This document shows, piece after piece, positions 7,388-14,887 of a DNA stretch of 64,000 bases (position 1 is the stretch's first letter; every line of letters begins with the position of its first letter). The notes under the pieces were generated by a model that saw only the letters and a list, made by a program, of their open reading frames with translations, searched no databases and was not told the origin of the DNA. Made by a program: the position numbers and the translations under genes. The stretch comes from Bacteroidales bacterium UBA1181 (lineage in GTDB: Bacteria; Bacteroidota; Bacteroidia; Bacteroidales; Paludibacteraceae). The stretch is taken from contig DBYR01000005.1 in assembly GCA_002310215.1 (NCBI GenBank), forward strand, positions 1 to 64,000, given 5' to 3'.

Positions 7388-8278
7388 ATGAAAAGATTTT
7401 TTTTAATCAGAATTGTTTCCTTGATATCTATATTGACGGGGGGAAGTTTGGTCTCCTGTTTCGCGGAGGATGCCGAGGATTCTTATTTGCAGACATTGCA
7501 GGAACTCACTAAAAAGTGCAGTACAACCTCTTTCATGCAGAAAAAGGACAAAGTGGTGAAGAGTTTTTCACCGATTCTCATTGGCATGGGTTGCCCTGAG
7601 GATTTGGCCGCTCAGAGAACCGCCAAGTATTTTGACGAAGTGCTCACCAAGGATTACATGGATTGGTTGCTGGATATCTATAAGCCGGTGTTTACGGAAC
7701 AGGATATGAAGGAGGTGATGGCATTCTATTCTGAAGGAGCCGGAAAAATAGCTTTGGAACATTCCACTATTTATGACAGTGAGGAATCGCAGGCCGTGCT
7801 GCAGCAGAAATTATACCCTAATGTCCTGAAAATCGCGATGGGACAGAAGACGGAGAATATTAAATCCTCCTTGCCTAAAAGCTACCAGAAGATGTTCCAG
7901 GAGTATAGTAAAATCTCGGGCTTGGGAGAATCTATAAATATGTTGATAAAGCAAGCCGTCTCATTGTCCGCCTCCCAAGATAAGGATGATCGTGAGTACG
8001 TGAAAGCCGCGACGAAATATCTGACCGACAACATGGGTACGCTTATGATGGAGGCAGGCTATCCGACGATGACGGAAGAGGACTTCAGCACATTGGTGAA
8101 TTTCTATAAATCGCCAGTAGGCAAGAAACTCTCTAAGGTCAATGCCACAGTGATAAAGGAGGCGGTGAAGTTCAGCGTCTCCGCGGCCATGAAGTTCCAG
8201 ATGTCCCAAAAGAATTGGGCGGCGGAGGAGAATGTCAGTGTTGACGCTCCCGCCGTTGAGGCTGAGGCTGAGCCTTGA
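7388..8278 (+). CDS. DUF2059 exported protein, paralogue 2
   Basis: The ATG at 7388 starts MKRFFLIRIVSLISILTGG and then SLVSCFAED, a plausible lipobox, giving an envelope lipoprotein of about 296 residues. Two DUF2059-type modules are visible: one around FTEQDMKEVMAFYSEGAGK and one around MTEEDFSTLVNFYKSPVGKK. Both have the family signature of an acidic helix followed by FY(K/S)S.xGKK. The N-terminal and C-terminal halves therefore look like an internal duplication, and the whole gene is paralogous to its upstream neighbour. The tail is rich in Ala, Glu and Val (VDAPAVEAEAEP). The role is unknown. Confidence 0.7.
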   Translation: MKRFFLIRIVSLISILTGGSLVSCFAEDAEDSYLQTLQELTKKCSTTSFMQKKDKVVKSFSPILIGMGCPEDLAAQRTAKYFDEVLTKDYMDWLLDIYKPVFTEQDMKEVMAFYSEGAGKIALEHSTIYDSEESQAVLQQKLYPNVLKIAMGQKTENIKSSLPKSYQKMFQEYSKISGLGESINMLIKQAVSLSASQDKDDREYVKAATKYLTDNMGTLMMEAGYPTMTEEDFSTLVNFYKSPVGKKLSKVNATVIKEAVKFSVSAAMKFQMSQKNWAAEENVSVDAPAVEAEAEP

Positions 8279-8300
8279 GCCCTTCCCCGGTGACCCGTGT

Positions 8301-8320
8301 CCTGCCGGATAGCCGGCGGG
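8301..8320 (+). terminator. GC-rich hairpin, possible terminator
   Basis: CCTGCCGG, loop ATAG, CCGGCGGG gives eight pairs with one wobble, 22 bp after the DUF2059 stop. It has no T-tract, so termination here is uncertain. Confidence 0.4.
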
Positions 8321-8364
8321 GTGCGATTGTAACTCGTTGAGGGTCTGTGAAAAGTTATTGGCAA

Positions 8365-8372
8365 TATTTTTG
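8365..8372 (+). promoter_or_regulatory. Candidate promoter -7 element of rpsF operon
   Basis: TATTTTTG matches TAnnTTTG, 70 bp before rpsF. The leader holds a small TCCC-TTTT-GGGA hairpin; I do not see a convincing S6:S18 leader motif. Confidence 0.55.
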
Positions 8373-8441
8373 CGAGTATGGAAATTAATATCTATATTCG
8401 CGTTCCCTTTTGGGATTAGTAATTAATTAATATTTAGTTTT

Positions 8442-8792
8442 ATGTTAAATCAGTACGAGACCGTTTTCATCTTGACTCCCGTTTTGTCTGATAATCAGAT
8501 GAAGGAAACGGCCGAAAAATTCAAAGGCGTATTGACGGACGCCGGCGCTGAGATTGTCAGCGAAGAGCAATGGGGCCTCCGCCACTTGGCGTACCCTATC
8601 GAAGGCAAGAGCACTGGATTCTATTGCTTGATAGAGTTCAAGGCGGAGCCTGCAACCATCGACATGTTGGAAACCCAATATCGTCGTGACGAGAGAGTTA
8701 TCCGCTTCCTTACCACAAAACTCGACAAGTATGCTATCGAGTATGCGGCAAAAAGAAGAAGTTTGAAATCCAACAAAGAAAAGGAGGCTTAA
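8442..8792 (+). CDS. rpsF: Ribosomal protein bS6
   Basis: Small-subunit ribosomal protein S6, which binds the platform of the 30S subunit as a heterodimer with S18. The 116 residues begin MLNQYETVFILTPVLSD, the classic S6 start, and contain the family phrases GLRHLAYPIEGKSTGFY and VIRFLTTKLD. A basic tail follows. It is first in an S6-S18-L9 operon, the standard Bacteroidota order without priB or ssb, and rpsR starts 2 bp downstream. Confidence 0.97.
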   Translation: MLNQYETVFILTPVLSDNQMKETAEKFKGVLTDAGAEIVSEEQWGLRHLAYPIEGKSTGFYCLIEFKAEPATIDMLETQYRRDERVIRFLTTKLDKYAIEYAAKRRSLKSNKEKEA

Positions 8793-8794
8793 AA

Positions 8795-9067
8795 ATGGCA
8801 GCACAAAATTCATCTGAGATTAGATATCTGACTCCTCCGACGGTGGACGTTAAGAAGAAGAAGTATTGCCGTTTCAAGAAGAGCGGCATCAAGTATATCG
8901 ACTACAAGGACCCTGAGTTCTTGAAGAAATTCTTGAACGAGCAAGGTAAGATTTTGCCTCGCCGCCTCACCGGAACTTCCTTGAAGTACCAAAGAAAGGT
9001 CGCTCAAGCAGTGAAAAGAGCTCGCCACTTGGCGTTGCTTCCATTTGTAACCGATTTGATGAAATAA
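8795..9067 (+). CDS. rpsR: Ribosomal protein bS18
   Basis: Small-subunit protein S18, partner of S6. The 90 residues contain YCRFKKSGIKYIDYKD, the stretch ILPRRLTGTSLKYQRKVAQA and RARHLALLPFV, which are the conserved rRNA-binding features of the family. It lies 2 bp after rpsF, with rplI 18 bp downstream preceded by AAGGAGGGA, one of the few strong Shine-Dalgarno-like sequences in the window. Confidence 0.97.
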   Translation: MAAQNSSEIRYLTPPTVDVKKKKYCRFKKSGIKYIDYKDPEFLKKFLNEQGKILPRRLTGTSLKYQRKVAQAVKRARHLALLPFVTDLMK

Positions 9068-9085
9068 AAAAAGGAGGGACGAACA

Positions 9086-9529
9086 ATGGAAATCATTTTA
9101 TTGCAAGACATTCAGAACTTGGGTTACAAGGACGATGTTGTGAAGGTGAAGAACGGTTATGGCCGTAACTACCTCATTCCTCAAGGAAAGGCTATCTTGG
9201 CTACTCCATCTGCCAAGAAGCAATTGGAAGAGAACTTGAAGCAACGCGCTCACAAGTTGGCTAAGATCAAGGCGGACGCAGAGGCTTTGGCCGCTAAGTT
9301 GAACGGCGTTTCATTGCAAATCGGTGCGAAGACCAGCGCTACTGGCACTATCTTCGGTTCTGTTAATAACATCCAAATCGCTGAGGCTTTGGCTAAGCAA
9401 GGATTCGATATCGACAGAAAGATTATCTACATCAACGACAATGTGAAGGAGCTTGGCTCTTACAAGGCTACGGTGAAACTCCACAAGGAGGTTTCTGCCG
9501 AGATCAATTTCGAGGTTGTTGCTGAGTAA
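9086..9529 (+). CDS. rplI: Ribosomal protein bL9
   Basis: Large-subunit protein L9, which binds 23S rRNA near the L1 stalk. The N-terminal domain reads MEIILLQDIQNLGYKDDVV, then VKNGYGRNYLIPQGKA. A long connecting helix follows and then the C-terminal domain with GTIFGSVNNIQIAEAL. The 147 residues are of normal length. It is last in the operon and is followed by a strong terminator at 9556. Confidence 0.97.
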   Translation: MEIILLQDIQNLGYKDDVVKVKNGYGRNYLIPQGKAILATPSAKKQLEENLKQRAHKLAKIKADAEALAAKLNGVSLQIGAKTSATGTIFGSVNNIQIAEALAKQGFDIDRKIIYINDNVKELGSYKATVKLHKEVSAEINFEVVAE

Positions 9530-9555
9530 TCGCTGATTCCGTTAAAAACAGCATG

Positions 9556-9588
9556 CGGGGACGAACTTTTTTCGCCCCCGTTTTTTTT
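9556..9588 (+). terminator. Intrinsic terminator of rpsF-rpsR-rplI
   Basis: CGGGGACGAA pairs with TTCGCCCCCG (9571-9580) with one mismatch and is followed by eight T. Confidence 0.9.
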
Positions 9589-9622
9589 GTTTTTTTGTCT
9601 TTACTAATTAAATCCCTTTTCC

Positions 9623-9630
9623 TATATTTG
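9623..9630 (+). promoter_or_regulatory. Promoter -7 element
   Basis: TATATTTG, an exact TAnnTTTG match, 29 bp before the ATG at 9659. Confidence 0.65.
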
Positions 9631-9658
9631 TGCTGTTTGTTATAGACTTGAAAGAATT

Positions 9659-10432
9659 ATGAAACGAATATTCTTTTTATTAATTGCTGGACTTTTTTTG
9701 TCGTCTACGGCCTTCTCTATCAATGAGGTAGATTCGAAGGGCCGTAAGCAGGGCGTGTGGAAGAAACCATACGGGAACGGTTACTTCATGTACGAGGGAG
9801 AGTTCAAGGACGACCAACCTGTCGGCACCTTCAAGCGATATTACGAGGATGGTGTGCTGAAATCAATCCAACAATACGGGGAAAACGAAACCTCCGCCAT
9901 CGTCATCTATGAAAACGACGGACTGACGAAAGCCGCACAGGGCGCTTATATCGGGAAGGCGAAGGAGGGCGAGTGGATCTACTACGTCGGAGGAAAAGTC
10001 TCCCTCATCGAACACTATGCGAAGGGCGTTCTCGTGGATACCCTGAAATCATTTGCCAAGACGGGTGAACTGATCGAGAAAACCCCTTATAAGGAGGGCA
10101 AGATGAATGGTATACAGACCCGTTACCTGCAGGATGGCAAACTCTATTCGGAATCTCCCTACAAAATGGGTGTCGAGGATGGTGTCTATAAACTTTATGA
10201 GGGCCACGACTTCCCTGTCATCGAGGGCCTGTATGTCGGCGGGAAAAAACATGGCAATTGGCTGGTGAAGGACGATGCCGGCAATGTGAAGGATACCCTG
10301 AAATACGACATGGGCGTGTTGCTGAACAGCAAAGAGCTGAACAAGGAATATGCCGCGGAGGCTGCTGAAAACGAAAAGAACGAGGGCAAAATACCTGAGC
10401 CCGACCAAATGATTAAGGAAGTCGGCAAGTGA
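9659..10432 (+). CDS. YwqK/MORN-2-like repeat protein, exported
   Basis: A secreted or periplasmic protein of 257 residues with a clear signal peptide (MKRIFFLLIAGLFLSSTAFS). The body consists of repeated 20-25 residue strands-and-turns of the MORN_2/YwqK type: GEFKDDQPVGTFKRYYEDG, GKAKEGEWIYY, KEGKMNGIQTRY, YKMGVEDGVYKLY, GKKHGNWLV. Proteins with this repeat are often annotated YwqK-family antitoxins, but here there is no partner toxin and there is an export signal, so I do not infer an antitoxin role. A monocistronic unit with its own promoter and terminator. Confidence 0.75.
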   Translation: MKRIFFLLIAGLFLSSTAFSINEVDSKGRKQGVWKKPYGNGYFMYEGEFKDDQPVGTFKRYYEDGVLKSIQQYGENETSAIVIYENDGLTKAAQGAYIGKAKEGEWIYYVGGKVSLIEHYAKGVLVDTLKSFAKTGELIEKTPYKEGKMNGIQTRYLQDGKLYSESPYKMGVEDGVYKLYEGHDFPVIEGLYVGGKKHGNWLVKDDAGNVKDTLKYDMGVLLNSKELNKEYAAEAAENEKNEGKIPEPDQMIKEVGK

Positions 10433-10461
10433 TATCCTTGCTTGACGGATATGCCAAGGAT

Positions 10462-10496
10462 AAGAGGCGGCGTGATATGCGTTCCGCCTCTTTTTT
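10462..10496 (+). terminator. Intrinsic terminator
   Basis: AAGAGGCGG (10462-10470) pairs with CCGCCTCTT (10484-10492); six T run from 10491 to 10496. Confidence 0.9.
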
Positions 10497-10573
10497 GTAG
10501 TTAAAAATGATAAAAAGTTTCTACGCTGTTTATATATTTTGAAGGGGGATTCGCTCAATGTTCGCTTTTTTCG

Positions 10574-10581
10574 TATCTTTG
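10574..10581 (+). promoter_or_regulatory. Promoter -7 element of dapB operon
   Basis: TATCTTTG, an exact TAnnTTTG match, 26 bp before dapB. It is the only clear promoter before mutS ends, so it probably drives dapB-lepB-DUF3108-regulator-mutS. Confidence 0.7.
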
Positions 10582-10606
10582 CCATGATAGATAATAATTT
10601 TGAGTC

Positions 10607-11317
10607 ATGAAGATTGCTTTAATTGGTTACGGGAAGATGGGTCACATCATCGAACGTATCGCGCGAGAGAGAGGTCACGAAATCGTTTCCACTATAGATA
10701 TTAACAACTTGGATGATTTTGAATCCGCCGCTTTCAAGAGTGCGGACGTCGCCATAGAATTTACCAGACCGGAGACGGCCCTGGAGAACGTGAAGAAGTG
10801 TTTCGCCGCCGATGTGCCGGTGGTATGCGGCACGACGGGCTGGAACGCCGCCGCATTGAAGGATGAGGTGGAGAAGAACGGAAAGACTCTCTTCTGGTCT
10901 TCTAACTATAGCATCGGTGTCTATGTCTTCAATGCCATCAGTAAGAAGTTGGCCCAAATCATGAACCAGTTTCCTAACTATAACGTGGAGATGACTGAGG
11001 TTCACCACATCCACAAATTGGATGCGCCGAGCGGTACCGCCATCACATTGGCGGAGGGTATCCTCGCCAACTTGGACCGCAAGACCGCATGGACCAAGGA
11101 GGTGGAGAACAAGCCGACGGACCTCGCCATCAAGTCTATCCGCGAAGGCGAGGTGCCAGGCATTCACACCATCAGGTATGAATCCGAAGTGGATAGCATC
11201 ACCATGACACACGATGCGAAGAGCCGTGAAGGATTCGCCCTCGGCGCTGTGGTGGCGGCTGAGTTCGCCGCCGGGAAAAAGGGCTTCTTCGGAATGTCGG
11301 ACATGTTTAAGTTCTAA
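10607..11317 (+). CDS. dapB: 4-hydroxy-tetrahydrodipicolinate reductase
   Basis: It reduces hydroxy-tetrahydrodipicolinate with NAD(P)H in the lysine/meso-diaminopimelate pathway. The N-terminal Rossmann motif is GYGKMGHII; the catalytic and substrate-binding segment is EVHHIHKLDAPSGTAITLAE, with the paired His and the Lys of the family. The 236 residues fall at the short end, as usual in Bacteroidota. The gene is first in a run of closely spaced genes, with lepB starting 11 bp after its stop. asd, another enzyme of this pathway, lies at 24.7 kb. Confidence 0.96.
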   Translation: MKIALIGYGKMGHIIERIARERGHEIVSTIDINNLDDFESAAFKSADVAIEFTRPETALENVKKCFAADVPVVCGTTGWNAAALKDEVEKNGKTLFWSSNYSIGVYVFNAISKKLAQIMNQFPNYNVEMTEVHHIHKLDAPSGTAITLAEGILANLDRKTAWTKEVENKPTDLAIKSIREGEVPGIHTIRYESEVDSITMTHDAKSREGFALGAVVAAEFAAGKKGFFGMSDMFKF

Positions 11318-11328
11318 AAGGGAAAGTT

Positions 11329-12753
11329 ATGTCATCAGAGAAGAAAACATTGTCAGAGAAGAAATCGTTTATGGAGCGTATTCGTATGGCGAATACGAGA
11401 CAATGGGTGAAGTTCGCACTTGTGGTCCTCCTGATATTGGCTTTCCTGATTTGGTCGGGCGCATGGTGGTTGTTGCTGCTCATTCCTCTCGCCTTGGATA
11501 TCTATATCACCAAGTATGTGCCTTGGGGCGGCTGGAAAAACACGGAGAATCCTATCCTGAAGTGGCTCGCCGAATGGGTGGACGCAATTGTTTTCGCTCT
11601 CGTCGCGGTCTATATCGTCAACCTTTATATCTTCCAAAACTACAAGATCCCTTCCCCTTCTCTGGAAAAGACTTTACGTGTGGGGGATTTCCTCTTTGTG
11701 AGCAAGATGAGCTATGGTCCTCGTTGCCCGATGACACCGCTCTCCTTCCCGTTGGCGCAGCACACATTGCCTTTGCTGAATATCAAGTCATATATCGAAC
11801 ACCCTCAGTGGGAATACAAACGCCTGAAGGGTTTCGGCTCTGTCCAGCGGGGTGATATCGTGGTCTTCAATTTCCCTGCCGGCGACACTGTGGCTTTGAA
11901 TCTGCAGAGCGCGGACTACTACTCTCTGGTACATACCTTTGGTAGGGATGCGGTGTGGAGCAACAAGCGGAAATTCGGTGATATCGTCGTAAGGCCTGTC
12001 GATAGGAGGGAGAATTATGTGAAACGCTGTGTGGGACTGCCGGGCGACACTTTGCAGATCATTAACGGTGTGGTCTATACGAACGGGCAGGCGGAGAAGA
12101 AAATGCCAGGGATACAAGCCAATTATCTGGTCGAAACGTCTGGTGCGCTTAACCCGAAATTCCTCGAAAAATTAGAGGTGCGTAAAGAGGATCGGTTGCT
12201 GCTTGACCCGATGAGCGCAAGGAATCTCGGATATGGCGACTCGACAGGGGCTTTGCCTTATGTCTACCGTTTGCCGCTTACGAAAAAGGCGCTGGAGGAG
12301 ATGAAGAATCATCCGGGCGTCGTCTCCGTTAAGAACGAACCGGCGTTCATCAGCGGTGAGACCTTCCCTATAAACATGCCTAAGACTTGGACGCGGGATG
12401 ACTACGGACCAATTTATATCCCTAAAAAAGGCGATAAAATCAAATTGGAGGTGGCTACTTTGCCATTGTATGAGCAAATTATCCGTAATTATGAACGTAA
12501 TGAGCTGAAAGTGGCGGACGGGAAGATTTACATAAACGGACAAGTGGCTGATTCATACACGTTTAAAATGGATTATTATTGGATGATGGGTGATAACCGA
12601 CATAATTCGGCCGACTCCCGCTTCTGGGGTTATGTGCCTGAAGACCACATCGTCGGAAAGCCACTCTTCATCTGGTTGTCTTTGGACGAGGATAAGTCCT
12701 TCCCGTTCAATATCAGGTGGAGCAGAATGTTCACCATGGTGCATGCGGATTAA
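11329..12753 (+). CDS. lepB: Signal peptidase I, large Bacteroidota form
   Basis: It cleaves signal peptides of exported proteins at the inner membrane. The 474 residues exceed the 320 or so of E. coli LepB because of insertions, which is typical in Bacteroidota. Two N-terminal membrane segments (about 24-60 and 80-100) precede the catalytic Ser in YKIPSPSLEKTL (near 110). The catalytic Lys lies in ENYVKRCVGLPGD (near 230). The C-terminal box E is GDNRHNSADSRFWGYV. About 130 residues between the Lys and box E form a variable insertion. It starts 11 bp after dapB, a gene pair often kept together in Bacteroidales. Confidence 0.95.
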   Translation: MSSEKKTLSEKKSFMERIRMANTRQWVKFALVVLLILAFLIWSGAWWLLLLIPLALDIYITKYVPWGGWKNTENPILKWLAEWVDAIVFALVAVYIVNLYIFQNYKIPSPSLEKTLRVGDFLFVSKMSYGPRCPMTPLSFPLAQHTLPLLNIKSYIEHPQWEYKRLKGFGSVQRGDIVVFNFPAGDTVALNLQSADYYSLVHTFGRDAVWSNKRKFGDIVVRPVDRRENYVKRCVGLPGDTLQIINGVVYTNGQAEKKMPGIQANYLVETSGALNPKFLEKLEVRKEDRLLLDPMSARNLGYGDSTGALPYVYRLPLTKKALEEMKNHPGVVSVKNEPAFISGETFPINMPKTWTRDDYGPIYIPKKGDKIKLEVATLPLYEQIIRNYERNELKVADGKIYINGQVADSYTFKMDYYWMMGDNRHNSADSRFWGYVPEDHIVGKPLFIWLSLDEDKSFPFNIRWSRMFTMVHAD

Positions 12754-12860
12754 CCGATGTGCCGAAGATTTGCCCTCTGATTTTTGTCGATGCGGCGAAA
12801 GGACTCCCGATAGGGATGATGGTGTCGGATATATTAATGAACGATTAAATTTTTAGGATT

Positions 12861-13688
12861 ATGAAAAGGAAATTAATATTCATCATATCGCTGTTGTTCG
12901 TTCTGGCGTCCGCCTTTTCGTCCGACCAATATATGAGCGACGAAATCGCCTTCAAGGATGGGGAGAGGGCTACCTACTACATCTACTACAACTTGGGCCC
13001 TATATGGCTGCATGCGGGGAATGTCAACTTCTCCGTGAAGGAACGCAAGGCGGGCAAAGAGTCTCTCTTCGATTTGCAGTTGGCGGGAAGTTCGACAAAA
13101 TCCTTTGACAGGTTCTATTGCATTCGTGACACTTACTCGGTGACGGTGCGGAAGGAAGGGCTACTTCCCCTCCACTATAGGGAGGTGAAGCACGAGGACA
13201 GCTATTTCAGCGATAACCATTACCGTTTCGATTGGAAGGAGAACGATAAGGATTCGAAGGTCTACTTCGAGTTCAACAAAAGGGGCAGGATGTCTTATGA
13301 CACGTTGTCCGTTCAGCGTGGTGTCCTCGATTTAATCACCTCCTGTTACCATATCCGTAGCGTGGATATGACGAAGGTGAAAAAAGGCCAGTCGATACCT
13401 TTCCGCTTGGTGTTGGACAAGAAGATATATGACCTCACCGTGAAGTATAGCGGAGAGGAGACGATTAAACTGAAGAATAAGAAGAAATACAAGGCGCTGA
13501 AGTTTACACCTAAATTGGTCACTGGGGATATCTTCGAGGATGAGGATGCGATGACAATCTATGTCTCAAACGATGAGAACCATGTGCCGTTATACATCGA
13601 GGCGAAGATTAAAGTGGGCTATGTGAAGGTCATGCTGAATGATATTCAGAACACGAAAAGCCCTATGTCCTCGGATATTTCCAAGTAG
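12861..13688 (+). CDS. DUF3108 exported protein
   Basis: A 275-residue protein with a signal peptide (MKRKLIFIISLLFVLASAFS) and a mature beta-rich body of the DUF3108 type. Family-like phrases are EIAFKDGERATYYIYYNLGPIW near the start, then FDRFYCIRDTYSVTV, and the closing NHVPLYIEAKIKVGYVKVML. DUF3108 proteins are periplasmic and of unknown function. The gene lies 107 bp after lepB and 15 bp before the response regulator. The gap before it has no TAnnTTTG match, so it is probably in the dapB transcription unit. Confidence 0.8.
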   Translation: MKRKLIFIISLLFVLASAFSSDQYMSDEIAFKDGERATYYIYYNLGPIWLHAGNVNFSVKERKAGKESLFDLQLAGSSTKSFDRFYCIRDTYSVTVRKEGLLPLHYREVKHEDSYFSDNHYRFDWKENDKDSKVYFEFNKRGRMSYDTLSVQRGVLDLITSCYHIRSVDMTKVKKGQSIPFRLVLDKKIYDLTVKYSGEETIKLKNKKKYKALKFTPKLVTGDIFEDEDAMTIYVSNDENHVPLYIEAKIKVGYVKVMLNDIQNTKSPMSSDISK

Positions 13689-13703
13689 TAATATTTGAGT
13701 TTT

Positions 13704-14867
13704 ATGGACATTCTAATTATTGATGACGAACGAAGCATACGCAACACGTTGAAGGATATCCTGGAGAACGAGGGCTATTCTGTCGATGTGGCGGAGGATG
13801 GTGTGCATGGTCTTGAAAAACTGAAGAACGAGCATTTCGGTATGGTTTTCTGTGATGTCAAGATGCCTAAGATGGACGGCATTGAGGTGTTGTGCAACAT
13901 TAAGAAAGAGAACCCTGACCAAACTGTTGTGATGATTTCGGGACATGGTACCATTGACACGGCTGTCGAATCCCTGAAGATGGGCGCATTCGATTTTATA
14001 GAGAAACCATTGGACCTCAACCGCCTGCTGGTGTGCGTGCGCAATGGCATGGAGCGGAAAGATTTGGTGCAGGAGACGAAGATCTTGAAGAAGAAGATTT
14101 CCAAGGATGTGGTGATGGTCGGCCATTCGCCTGCCATGGAGCACCTCCGGTCGGTCATTGAACGGGTGGCATCCACGAACGCAAGGGTGCTGATTACGGG
14201 TGAGAACGGTACGGGTAAGGAAATCGTCGCTAAGATGTTGTATAAGTCCAGCGGACGTTCGGGTAATCCTTTCGTGGAGGTCAATTGCGCAGCTATTCCG
14301 TCGGAACTGATTGAGAGTGAGTTGTTTGGACATGAGAAGGGATCATTCACCTCTGCCGTGAAACAACGTATCGGTAAGTTTGAACAAGCCAATGGCGGTA
14401 CGCTCTTCCTGGACGAGATCGGTGACATGAGCCTCTCCGCACAAACCAAGGTGCTACGTGCTTTGCAGGAGAATGAAATCACCCGTGTGGGTAGCGATAA
14501 GAGCTTTAAGGTGGATGTGCGTGTCTTTGCCGCCACCAATAAAAACTTATTGGAGGAAATACAGAAAGGGAACTTCAGGGAGGATTTGTACCACCGCCTG
14601 AGCGTCATTCTGATTCATGTGCCTCCTTTGCGTGACCGCTTGGAGGATGTGCCGGAACTCGTGGATTACTTCTTGGGCATCATCTGTGATGAACAGGGCA
14701 TTCCGACTAAGACATTCTCCGCCGATGCGATGGAGGAGATGAAAAAGTACCGATGGAGCGGTAATATACGCGAGTTGCGGAATGCGGTGGAACGTATGGT
14801 TATATTGTGCGGTAATGAAATTACAGTGGACGATGTGAGGATGTACGCCTCCCAGTCTTACCTATGA
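13704..14867 (+). CDS. Sigma-54 response regulator lacking a DNA-binding domain
   Basis: NtrC-type regulator of 387 residues from the ATG at 13704 (MDILIIDDERSIRN). Receiver domain 1-120: acidic pair IDDE, phospho-acceptor Asp in FCDVKMPKMDG near 51, and the Lys in DFIEKPLD. AAA+ domain about 140-370: Walker A GENGTGKE, Walker B TLFLDEIGD, sensor phrase FAATNK, arginine finger region FREDLYHR and the ending WSGNIRELRNAVERM. The sigma-54 contact loop reads GSFTSA instead of GAFTGA. The protein ends about 15 residues after the AAA+ C-subdomain, so the usual Fis-type helix-turn-helix is missing. The stop lies 20 bp before mutS with no sign of a frameshift. No partner histidine kinase is in the window. 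Confidence 0.9.
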   Translation: MDILIIDDERSIRNTLKDILENEGYSVDVAEDGVHGLEKLKNEHFGMVFCDVKMPKMDGIEVLCNIKKENPDQTVVMISGHGTIDTAVESLKMGAFDFIEKPLDLNRLLVCVRNGMERKDLVQETKILKKKISKDVVMVGHSPAMEHLRSVIERVASTNARVLITGENGTGKEIVAKMLYKSSGRSGNPFVEVNCAAIPSELIESELFGHEKGSFTSAVKQRIGKFEQANGGTLFLDEIGDMSLSAQTKVLRALQENEITRVGSDKSFKVDVRVFAATNKNLLEEIQKGNFREDLYHRLSVILIHVPPLRDRLEDVPELVDYFLGIICDEQGIPTKTFSADAMEEMKKYRWSGNIRELRNAVERMVILCGNEITVDDVRMYASQSYL

Positions 14868-14887
14868 TTTGATAAATTGATACTGAA

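Noticed and set aside
8378..8441. S6:S18 autoregulatory leader before rpsF
   Set aside because: Only a 4-bp hairpin is visible and the expected conserved bulge motif was not found by eye.
9659..10432. Antitoxin of a YwqK-type toxin-antitoxin pair
   Set aside because: The protein has a signal peptide and no toxin gene beside it; only the repeat type matches.
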